Shown here piece after piece: positions 1 to 6,698 of a stretch of DNA of 12,002 bases (its first letter is position 1; the number at the start of each line of letters is the position of its first letter). Where the stretch lies: contig DAOTUI010000119.1 in NCBI GenBank assembly GCA_034437035.1, forward strand, positions 1 through 12,002. The letters are read 5' to 3'. The position numbers were made by a program, and so were the translations under genes. Under the pieces are notes generated by a model, which worked only from the letters and a program-made list of their open reading frames with translations, ran no database searches and was not told the DNA's origin. The DNA is from CAKZQX01 sp034437035 (lineage in GTDB: Bacteria; Chloroflexota; Chloroflexia; Chloroflexales; Chloroflexaceae).

Positions 1-10
1 TGGGGGTCGC

Positions 11-55
11 GTTGGTGGGGGGCACGGGTGTGGGGGGCACGGCGGTGGGGGGCGC
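11..55. repeat. Three degenerate 15-bp G-rich repeats at the left edge
   Basis: Three consecutive 15-bp units (11-25, 26-40, 41-55) share the core GTGGGGGGC. On the minus strand one frame reads as PPT-type pentapeptides (PPTAV, PPTPV, PPTN), the same style as the repeat at 11851-11910. A minus-strand reading frame stays open from about 140 through the left edge and could start at a GTG near 140. It would, however, lie over the promoter of the gene at 161 and it lacks a convincing start and signal peptide, so I do not call it a gene. It may be the start of a divergent gene or a remnant of a Pro/Thr-rich linker. Confidence 0.55.
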
Positions 56-90
56 CGTTGCGCTTGAATTGCCGGCCGGAGGCAACGGTG

Positions 91-120
91 TTGACGCTGC
101 GGCGCGAACGTGAGTAAAAT
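91..120 (+). promoter_or_regulatory. Probable sigma70-type promoter for the gene at 161
   Basis: A -35-like TTGACG (91-96) and a -10-like TAAAAT (115-120) are separated by 18 bp and lie about 40 bp before the ATG at 161. The gap also contains a GAGGA ribosome binding site (about 151-155) at suitable spacing. Both boxes are close to consensus, which is notable in otherwise GC-rich DNA. Not tested experimentally. Confidence 0.55.
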
Positions 121-160
121 ACACCTGGAAATATAGCACAATAGAGAATGCGAGGACAGC

Positions 161-1302
161 ATGAGCGCAATTAACGTAATGTTGGATGTTCCGGAATTTG
201 TGACGGCCGGCTTGGCAAGCGGTGCGTATGAGCGGATAGGAGGCGTCGTACGTGATACCTCTTCAAAGCAGGTCATCTGCTGGTTACGCGAAGCAGCAGG
301 ACTAGAGACAGCACTTATCGGTACACTGAACTTGCTTGGGCCAGCAGCAAGTATCCTCAATCTTGGTATATCAACCGCAACGCTTGCCCTGGTTATTGAA
401 CGCACAATACGCATTGAAAAGCGTCTGGATAAGATACAAGAAACCCTGAACAAAATTGGGCATCACGTAGACATTATTTTCTATGCCAACCTGAAAACCG
501 CTCTTGGAATGGCGCAGAACGCTTTGCAGATGGAAGATCCGGGCAACCGAAGGTCAGCGGGGCTATGTTTGCCACAAACAACCTGCTTCAGGCTTTCCAT
601 CAGCATCTCCCCTTGACTGATGAACATCTGGAAGCCGTCACACCTGTTGCCGACGAATACATCATAACGCTCTTTATTATCACGGTTGCCCAGGTTCAGT
701 GCTACCTTGAGTTAGAAGAAGTCGAACGGGCCCGCCATTGTATTCAGGAAAGCGTTGATACGTTACAACCGCGTGTTGAACGCTATATCCAGAACCTTCT
801 GACTGAAAACCCCGCTATCTATCTTCAACCTGCGTTAAAAGACCAGATTGGACTATCACGACTAACCCGTATCTACCGCTGGCTTGATCCGAACTTGCAT
901 GAAACGGCTGTCTTTGAAAAGTTGCGCCCATTACTCTTTGAATATAGGCGTGATAGTAGGCGTTGGATGCGAGACCTCCCCCAGGCTATCTGGGACCCGA
1001 AAGTGGATGTACCGCCCAGGCAGGATGTCCTCAAGATACTGGGTTGGGAAATACCGTTGCCGATGGGCAAAAAACAGGAAACCAAGGTTTATTCTCGCCT
1101 GGTGCAAGCCATGGTGGAAATGGAGACCATGATCGAGAATTACGAACGTTTCAAAACGTATGCCGCCGAAATACAGTTTATGCAAGATGTGCAATTGAGC
1201 TTTGACGAATGGAAGCAACTCAAGCCGGAACAGGCTTTGACCAATGATGCCGATATAGTGTGCATCGTCCCCACAGCAGTTATGGAACAAGCCAGCGTCT
1301 AA
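161..1302 (+). pseudogene. Conserved hypothetical protein, split by a one-base frameshift
   Basis: Two overlapping frames form one gene: 161-616 holds the N-terminal part and 565-1302 the rest. The break is at about 550. Inserting one A in the AA at 550-551 turns the text into NRKVSGAMFATN and joins both frames into a protein of about 380 residues ending at TAA 1300-1302. Residues 1-50 are mixed. Residues 53-78 form a Gly/Ala/Leu-rich hydrophobic helix long enough to enter a membrane, followed by a short charged coiled coil (80-100). The C-terminal part is helical and rich in Glu, Arg and Leu. I recall similar proteins of unknown function in cyanobacteria and Chloroflexota, but no enzymatic motif is visible. 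It is the only plus-strand gene and has its own promoter (91-120). The break may be a real mutation or a sequencing error, since no programmed slippery heptamer is present. As read, the first frame ends after about 130 native residues plus 21 foreign ones. Confidence 0.75.
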
Positions 1303-1304
1303 AC

Positions 1305-1349
1305 ATACCCGCCCCTCCGCTCTCCCAACGAGAACAGGGGAGCGGGTAT
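1305..1349. terminator. Convergent hairpin, possible bidirectional terminator
   Basis: ATACCCGC/CCCT (1305-1316) can pair with AGGGGAGCGGGTAT (1336-1349), giving about 12 base pairs with a small bulge around a 19-base loop. It sits between the stop of the plus-strand gene (1302) and the stop of the minus-strand operon (1362). Neither side has a strong T tract, so intrinsic termination is only suggested. Confidence 0.45.
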
Positions 1350-1361
1350 CCTTCCTTCTCG

Positions 1362-1841
1362 CTAAATCCGCTCGCGCTCGCGGTACAAGCGCACCATACG
1401 GATAATCAGTGTCAACCCAAGCATCACAAACCCGGCCAACGGTACACCCGTACTGGTTGCTGGCAAGGGAGCCAGCGTCCCATCTGGCTGTGTCTTCACC
1501 GTGTTGCGCTGTGGCACCGGCGTATCAGTGGGCGGCTGTGCCCCCCCCCGCCGCAGCCTGCTGCGTCGCCGTAGGAGCGGCCGGGGCGGTTGTTGCGGCC
1601 GGGGCAGGGCCGCGTGGCGCAGCCGGTTCAGGATCTGCGCCTCGCGGTCAAAGGCCCGTTCTACGTTGGCTATCTGCTGCGGTGTCAGGTTGGAATTGGG
1701 GAACATCTGCTTGAGCGCCACCCTGTTGTTGAACGTCTGGTCAACCGCTTCATAGACAGCACCCATCCCGCCCCGCCCAATGAGACGCACAATATAGTAG
1801 CGAGCGTGAACAACAGTACCTGGTTGGAGAATATCCGACAT
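1362..1841 (-). pseudogene. Truncated Ser/Thr kinase N-lobe fused to an LPxTG-like tail
   Basis: Residues 1-81 are a normal kinase N-lobe: glycine loop GRGGMG (22-27), ATP-binding Lys44 (VALKQM) and helix-C Glu67 (REAQIL). Homology stops at RHAALPR, and the whole C-lobe with its HRD and DFG motifs is absent, so this cannot be an active kinase. Residues 82-100 are an Arg-rich stretch that looks out of frame: the neighbouring frame reads as an Ala/Pro/Thr linker (PAATTAPAAPTATQQAAAGG). The run of nine C at 1541-1549 returns the frame to AQPPTDTPVP, then LPATS (126-130), a hydrophobic segment (133-150) and a basic C-terminus, a degenerate sortase-type sorting signal. A deletion near 1600 plus a slip in the C run explains this. 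The start is an ATG with GAGGGAG upstream, 29 bp after the intact kinase gene. It is the last gene of the operon. Confidence 0.8.
1541..1549. repeat. Run of nine C in the truncated kinase
   Basis: Nine consecutive C (G on the coding strand) lie exactly where the natural-looking linker frame and the tail frame part. Eight instead of nine would join the PAATTAPAAP linker frame to the LPATS tail frame. Confidence 0.85.
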
Positions 1842-1870
1842 CGCGGCTCCCTCTGTCCCCCTGGTATGCG

Positions 1871-3727
1871 TTACTTAAAAGACCCTGGCACTGCTGTCGG
1901 TTCGGCTGGCGGCGGGGGTGGTTGCTGTGGCGGCGGTGCTTCATCCACCGGTACCTCTTCAACCGGCGGTGGTGACCCCCCCCCTCTGGGACGTGGGCGC
2001 GCCACAGGGACCGGCGTCGGGGTGGGACTCAACCGATCCAGCCCGCTCTCCATCTGGGCTACCAGTTCCTGGCTCACGTCCGGCTCCGCTTCCTCATAAA
2101 GATTCGACGCCTTTTCGTACAACCGAAAGGCATGCTCTTCGTCGCCCTCGTCCTCGCGCTGGGCCGCATAGGAGAGGTACGCCTGATAGAGTAGCGGGGC
2201 CGTGTCGAGAAAGTCCGAGTTCCCTTGAACCTCAAGCAACACCTCAAACGAGATGGCACTGGTTTTCCAGTCCTGCTCCTCAAAGGCATTGCGGGCCACC
2301 ACATAAGGCTCCAGACGTTTGGAATACTCCCCGGCCTCTTTATCGTCCGGGTTAATCTCTAGCGCAAGCTGTACCTTCTCCAACGCATTCTCGGCATCCT
2401 CCTTATCAAGCGACTCTTTTGCCTCTTCAAAATACTGCTTGCCCCAGTTGAAATACGCCGAAGCCAGCGTTTCGGGGGTGGTCAGATAATCCGAGTCAAT
2501 TTCATACACCTGTGCCAATAGTTCCGAGGCTGTTTCCCAATCGCCCTCATCAAAGGCATCTAACCCATCAGCGTACCATGCTTTCTTGCGTTGCTTTTCA
2601 TCGGGCGTCGGTGTTGGGGTCGTCTCTTCTTCTGGCGTGCGAGTAGTTTTCGCGCTGCTGTACGCTTCTTCTGCCGTAGCCGTCGCAACCGGGGTAGCGG
2701 CGCTGGTTGCTGTCGCAGTGGTGGTTGCACCGGTTGCGACCGCCGGGGTATCGGGAGCCCCCCCCAACACCAGAAGTACTACCAGTATCATCACGATAAT
2801 CACAGCTCCCCCCCCACCAATGGCGGCCCAGAGCCAGGCCGGCGGGCGAGAGCGTTCCTCTGCCTGTTCCCCTGATCCAGCAACCGCACCAGTGGTTGCT
2901 CCCACCGCTGGCGCAACCGCAACCTGGAGCTTTGCCATATCCTGGCGTAGCTCGGCTACAGATTGATAACGATCTTCGGGACGCAATGCCAGCAACCGCA
3001 TCACAATTCGCTCAAGCTGTGGCGATATGGCCGGGTTATACTGCCGTGGCGGCACCAGCGTGTCCTTCAACACCCGCGATGGAGCCTGGGGCGGCGGCTC
3101 GCGCGTGAGCATCGTGTAAAGCGTTGCTCCAATCGCATACAAATCGGAACGCGGATCAATCAACCCTTCATCGTACTGTTCAATCGGGGCAAAACCGGGC
3201 GTATGGGCCAGCATACTCATCGTGCCGGGGTTCTGGGCATCGTAGACTTTGGCAATCCCAAAATCCACCAGATAGACGGAGTCGTCGGTTGAAAGGCGAA
3301 TATTGGCCGGCTTAATATCACGGTGAATAATGGGCGGGTTCTGGCGATGCAAATACTCTACCGCATCAATAACCGGGTTGATAATCTGAAGCGCCTGCGT
3401 TTCCGACATCAACGCTCCCTGGGGCCAGCGCGACAGGTACTGCCCCAGATCTTCGCCCGAAACATACTCCATCACCAGATAGTAGGTTGTTCCTTCCGCA
3501 AAGTAATCGGTAACAGCCGTCATCGAGGGGTGGCGCATGCGGGCTAATAATTCGGCCTCGCGCTCAAAGTGGCGCAGCACCTTCGTATCCTGATGCAGCA
3601 TCTCCTTCACGGCAACTGCCTTTTTCAAGCGGCGGTCATTCGCTTTGTAGACCGCGCCAAAGCCCCCCTCCCCAAGCAGCATGTCAATTTCATAGCGTTC
3701 TTGTAAGACCACTCCCTTGTCCAGCAT
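1871..3727 (-). CDS. Transmembrane Ser/Thr protein kinase with extracellular TPR-like region
   Basis: Hanks-type (eukaryote-like) kinase that should phosphorylate Ser/Thr in cytoplasmic proteins. The kinase domain (about 12-270) is complete: glycine loop GEGGFG (19-24), Lys41 in AVKEM, helix-C Glu57, catalytic loop HRDIKPAN (135-142), DFG (155-157) and an activation segment ending in TPGFAPIEQY. A basic stretch precedes a membrane helix (297-322), so the kinase is predicted inside and the rest outside. A Thr/Ala/Pro linker leads to a helical region (about 383-560) with TPR-like pairs such as AFDEGDWETASELL and ALEINPDDKEA, then a Pro-rich tail. This resembles sensor kinases such as PknB, but with TPR-like repeats in place of PASTA domains. 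AAGGAG lies before the ATG. It is followed by a broken paralogue and preceded by a PP2C phosphatase, its likely antagonist. A run of nine C (1976-1984) falls in the Pro-rich tail. Confidence 0.93.
   Translation of the reverse strand: MLDKGVVLQERYEIDMLLGEGGFGAVYKANDRRLKKAVAVKEMLHQDTKVLRHFEREAELLARMRHPSMTAVTDYFAEGTTYYLVMEYVSGEDLGQYLSRWPQGALMSETQALQIINPVIDAVEYLHRQNPPIIHRDIKPANIRLSTDDSVYLVDFGIAKVYDAQNPGTMSMLAHTPGFAPIEQYDEGLIDPRSDLYAIGATLYTMLTREPPPQAPSRVLKDTLVPPRQYNPAISPQLERIVMRLLALRPEDRYQSVAELRQDMAKLQVAVAPAVGATTGAVAGSGEQAEERSRPPAWLWAAIGGGGAVIIVMILVVLLVLGGAPDTPAVATGATTTATATSAATPVATATAEEAYSSAKTTRTPEEETTPTPTPDEKQRKKAWYADGLDAFDEGDWETASELLAQVYEIDSDYLTTPETLASAYFNWGKQYFEEAKESLDKEDAENALEKVQLALEINPDDKEAGEYSKRLEPYVVARNAFEEQDWKTSAISFEVLLEVQGNSDFLDTAPLLYQAYLSYAAQREDEGDEEHAFRLYEKASNLYEEAEPDVSQELVAQMESGLDRLSPTPTPVPVARPRPRGGGSPPPVEEVPVDEAPPPQQPPPPPAEPTAVPGSFK
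1976..1984. repeat. Run of nine C near the 3' end of the TPR-like kinase gene
   Basis: Nine C encode the Gly-Gly-Gly at residues 582-584 of the kinase. Slippage here would change only the last 35 or so residues, the Pro-rich extracellular tail, and would leave the kinase domain and TPR-like region intact. Confidence 0.8.
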
Positions 3728-3785
3728 GACCGTCTCCTTCTTTTTCCGTTTGTTTGGTTAGTTTTGTTGAAAAATATCCCCGCGC

Positions 3786-5582
3786 TCAGCGCACAATATA
3801 CAACGTCCCCGCCTGCAACCGCACCGGTACATCCGTCCCATCAATCTGTACCCTATCCACCCCAACGTTGACCTCGTGGCAGTAGAACCCCCCATCAATC
3901 TGATTGACATGGAGATCATACCGGGTGCCCCCCGTCTGCGGGTTGACCGTCTCAACCGGCCCCGTCGTCTCCCCCGACACGATAACACGTGCATGCCCCG
4001 GCATATCCGGGCAAAGGTTCGCCAGTTGTTGCTCACGCTCGGTGGCCGGCGGTTGGGCAAGCGCTGGCATCCGCGCAATCACCGCCACATCCCTCTCAGT
4101 AAGATGCACCTGGTAGGTCTTCCCCGCCGCAAACGGGTATGGGCGAGTGAGCGTGCGCGGTGGCTGAGAACCTACTACTACCGTTACCTGCGGAGGCGGG
4201 GGAAATGAAAAGCATTGGTCACGATACCATTTACTGGGTTCAATACCGGCCACCAGTTCGGTTCCTCCAAAATGAAAATCCACCGACGGCCCCATCACAT
4301 AATCGCTGCAGGTCACGATAAACGATGCCTGCCCCGCCCCCGGCGGACACTGGTTCGCAAGTACCTGTACTACCGGTGGTGTGTCCGGGTTTGGCGCATT
4401 GAGATCGAGCTCCCACACCTCAACGTAGGGAACCGGTACTGTCGGCAGCGGGTTTCCATCTGGTTGAGGCAGCAGCGTGGGAGATATTGCGGTCGGGGTT
4501 GTGGATACCGCGGTATCTCCCACAACTGCGGATACCTCCGTTGGCGTCGGCGTCAGCACCAGTCCCCCCCCGGCAACAAACAGGCCCCCTTTCACAACCA
4601 GACCGGCCAGAACGCCAAACACACCCCCGGCAATCAACGCCACCACCAGCACTACCCCACACCACCCGATATTCTTCCCCTGTTTCCTGCGTTGTCCCTG
4701 CTTCTCTCGCGTATTGCCATCCGCTGGCCGTACAACCTGATGCGGTTCTGTTCTAGTTACACCGGGTGTTGTCCGGACCGGCTGTGTTATCCCTATGTCC
4801 ATCGGCTGAAATGACTGCATCGGTGCATAGGAACCAACCGCCACCGTAATATTATCGGTTGTCTGATGCTCTATCGCCAGTTGCACTAAATACTGGGCCG
4901 CCTCCTGTGGCGCATACTGCTGCAACACATGCGCAATCGTCGTATCATCAACCACCTCAAACAACCCATCGGAGCACAGTAGCAAACGGTCATCAGGCTG
5001 AAGGAGAAAGGATCTCAGGTGTGGCTCAATCTCGCCTGCCTTGCCCAGACACTGTAACAACATATTGCGGTACTCGTGGTTGCGGGCCTCCTCTTCGCTC
5101 AACCGTCCCTCGCGCAACTGTTGCGCCACCATCCGATCATCGTAGGTCAGAAGCTGAAGTACCCCCTGCCGCAACAGATAGGCGCGACTATCGCCCACAT
5201 TAACCACAAACGCCTGCTCACCCTCGGCAACCACGGCCACAATCGTTGTTCCCATACCCTGCAACTGGGCATTGCTCTGCCCCATCTGCACCATTTCCTG
5301 ACTGGCCTGGCGTACCGCAAGAACCAGTGCTTGATCGGGGGGCACTCCCTCCTGGTGATAATAAATCTGGGGAACCCGCGTTACCGCCAGTGAACTGGCC
5401 TCTACGCCCCCCACGTGGCCGCCCATCCCATCTGCAACAATACACAACGACCGTTCCGGACGGGTTTGCTCTGGGTATCGCTCCACCGTTTCGCGGTCGG
5501 GATAGATGCGGACGCTATCTTCATTTACTTCGCGCACATGCCCCGTATCGCTCGCGGCAACCCATTGCAGCACATAGTTCAT
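3786..5582 (-). CDS. Transmembrane PP2C Ser/Thr phosphatase with paired extracellular domains
   Basis: Metal-dependent (PPM/PP2C) phosphatase expected to dephosphorylate targets of the neighbouring kinases. The catalytic domain (about 1-250) has all metal-site motifs: NED (20-22), DGMGG (51-55), GTT (111-113), GDSRAY (130-135), SDGL (204-207) and DNIT (243-246). A basic stretch (REKQGQRRKQGK) precedes a membrane helix (about 305-329), which puts the phosphatase in the cytoplasm, as in mycobacterial PstP. A TPTPT linker follows, then two related Cys-containing beta-rich segments outside (about 409-497 and 521-598). Both start with AN-x-CP and end with AG-x-x-Y-x-V. I do not recognise this domain. 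GAGGG lies just before the ATG. The gene follows another PP2C-like gene by 42 bp and precedes the TPR-like kinase by 58 bp, so writer and eraser are co-transcribed. A run of eight C (4564-4571) falls just after the membrane helix. Confidence 0.92.
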   Translation of the reverse strand: MNYVLQWVAASDTGHVREVNEDSVRIYPDRETVERYPEQTRPERSLCIVADGMGGHVGGVEASSLAVTRVPQIYYHQEGVPPDQALVLAVRQASQEMVQMGQSNAQLQGMGTTIVAVVAEGEQAFVVNVGDSRAYLLRQGVLQLLTYDDRMVAQQLREGRLSEEEARNHEYRNMLLQCLGKAGEIEPHLRSFLLQPDDRLLLCSDGLFEVVDDTTIAHVLQQYAPQEAAQYLVQLAIEHQTTDNITVAVGSYAPMQSFQPMDIGITQPVRTTPGVTRTEPHQVVRPADGNTREKQGQRRKQGKNIGWCGVVLVVALIAGGVFGVLAGLVVKGGLFVAGGGLVLTPTPTEVSAVVGDTAVSTTPTAISPTLLPQPDGNPLPTVPVPYVEVWELDLNAPNPDTPPVVQVLANQCPPGAGQASFIVTCSDYVMGPSVDFHFGGTELVAGIEPSKWYRDQCFSFPPPPQVTVVVGSQPPRTLTRPYPFAAGKTYQVHLTERDVAVIARMPALAQPPATEREQQLANLCPDMPGHARVIVSGETTGPVETVNPQTGGTRYDLHVNQIDGGFYCHEVNVGVDRVQIDGTDVPVRLQAGTLYIVR

Positions 5583-5624
5583 AGACCCTCAACATCGTTT
5601 TGCAACACAGAACCTCCTGAATGC

Positions 5625-6350
5625 CTAGCGCATCTGCACCACAAGACCGCTGATATTATCGTCGCTGCCCCGCTCAATCGCCAGACGCAGCAACGACAAA
5701 GCCGCACCGGCCGGGGTACGCCGGTACGTATGGCTCACAAAATCATGCCAGATAAGCGGCCCCCACATCCCATCGGAACACATTACCAGATAATCATTTG
5801 ATTGGAGCAACATATCGCGGTAATCGGCCACCGGCGATTGGCGCATTCCCATAAACCGTGACAACCGGTTGGCGGAAACCGCATGATCGTGCGTCAGCAG
5901 TGACAGGTCTGTGCCCCGCAGCAGATAACAGCGTCCATCGCCCACATGGGCCAGCAACAACCGCCCCGGCAATATCACCGCAACATCCAAGGTACACCCG
6001 CCCGGCCGGGCTATCTGTACCCCCTCGCGCCATAATGTTACCTGATGATTGATGGTTTCGACACACCATTGCAACACCTGCATCGGATCATGGTGCGCGT
6101 AAGAGCCGTACATCTCCGCCAGCCGGTCAACCACAAAATCGCTAATGCTGCGGCCATAGGTCTCCATACCATCCGCGACCACACAGACGAGCATACCGTT
6201 GGTCGTCGCAAACTGCCCGACCCGATCCTGGTTTTCCGCACGTTGCCCCCGATAGCTCACATGCGCCGAAAGCGCCATTGGCAAAACGTAGGATGCATAC
6301 GCATCCAGATGACCCTCAGAGGAGTGCGGTTGTCTTTTTTTCCACCACAT
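5625..6350 (-). CDS. Soluble PP2C-family phosphatase with altered motifs
   Basis: A 241-residue PP2C-family protein without a membrane segment. The core order of motifs is kept and all four metal-binding Asp positions are present: ENQD (Asp42), DGM (Asp60), SDGM (Asp193) and DDNIS (Asp231). Several surrounding positions are unusual: the DGMGG glycine pair is replaced (DGMET, 60-64), GDSR is GDGR (137-140), and GTT is GCT (118-120). It may therefore be an active but divergent phosphatase, or a regulator that still binds metal or phosphoprotein. An N-terminal extension of about 28 residues precedes the core. An internal Met26 is an alternative start. The ATG at 6350 lies only 9 bp after the stop of the small FHA gene and has no strong ribosome binding site, which suggests translational coupling to that gene. 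Confidence 0.88.
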   Translation of the reverse strand: MWWKKRQPHSSEGHLDAYASYVLPMALSAHVSYRGQRAENQDRVGQFATTNGMLVCVVADGMETYGRSISDFVVDRLAEMYGSYAHHDPMQVLQWCVETINHQVTLWREGVQIARPGGCTLDVAVILPGRLLLAHVGDGRCYLLRGTDLSLLTHDHAVSANRLSRFMGMRQSPVADYRDMLLQSNDYLVMCSDGMWGPLIWHDFVSHTYRRTPAGAALSLLRLAIERGSDDNISGLVVQMR

Positions 6351-6359
6351 AGCGTTTTG

Positions 6360-6662
6360 TTACTCGATGTATTTAAAGACCAGCGACACCTTTCCCATCT
6401 GTACCCGGTCGTTATGTTGAAGCCGCACGCGATCACAATACTTTCCGTTGATCAAAGTACCGTTGGCACTTCCCAGATCGATCACCGTAAAACTGTTCTC
6501 AAGAAAAGCAATCCGGGCATGCTGCGAGGAAACCAGGGTATCGTGCAAGACAATATGGCTTGACGGATGCCGCCCAAGCATATAGCTTTTATCGGGCGAC
6601 AGAGTCAGGCTTGATGGTGTCGCGCTCCCTCGTTCAACGACCAGCATGGCAATCTTACCCAT
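6360..6662 (-). CDS. Small single-FHA-domain protein
   Basis: A 100-residue protein that is essentially one FHA domain, a module that binds phosphothreonine peptides. The binding-site residues are intact: GR (30-31), SSQH (Ser46, His48) and NGT (67-69). It is a close paralogue of the FHA domain at the C-terminus of the vWA protein encoded just upstream: residues 4-100 align without gaps to residues 527-623 of that protein, with about 46 of 97 identical by hand count. It has no linker or membrane segment, so it is a cytoplasmic adaptor, perhaps linking phosphorylated kinase to the PP2C protein encoded 9 bp downstream. AAGGAG lies before the ATG. Confidence 0.92.
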   Translation of the reverse strand: MGKIAMLVVERGSATPSSLTLSPDKSYMLGRHPSSHIVLHDTLVSSQHARIAFLENSFTVIDLGSANGTLINGKYCDRVRLQHNDRVQMGKVSLVFKYIE

Positions 6663-6698
6663 AGAACAACGCTCCTTGTCAAACGATTATTGCCCCCT

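Noticed and set aside
11..55. CRISPR array
   Set aside because: Units are contiguous 15-bp repeats without spacers and are translated as pentapeptides, so both edge arrays are minisatellites.
1..150. Minus-strand open frame with a PPT-rich sequence and a hydrophobic stretch just before it, possibly a secreted protein start
   Set aside because: The only starts are GTG codons near 140 and 125, there is no good ribosome binding site or basic n-region, and the frame covers the likely promoter of the gene at 161. Kept only as a repeat.
545..565. Programmed ribosomal frameshift
   Set aside because: No X-XXY-YYZ slippery heptamer or clear stimulatory stem is present; a lost base explains it more simply.
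4215..4814. Plus-strand open frame rich in Arg, Pro and His opposite the PP2C gene
   Set aside because: Low-complexity antisense shadow of the Thr/Pro linker and membrane segment of the phosphatase.
6045..6563. Plus-strand open frame opposite the PP2C-like and small FHA genes
   Set aside because: It spans two genes with intact motifs on the other strand and has no recognisable domain.
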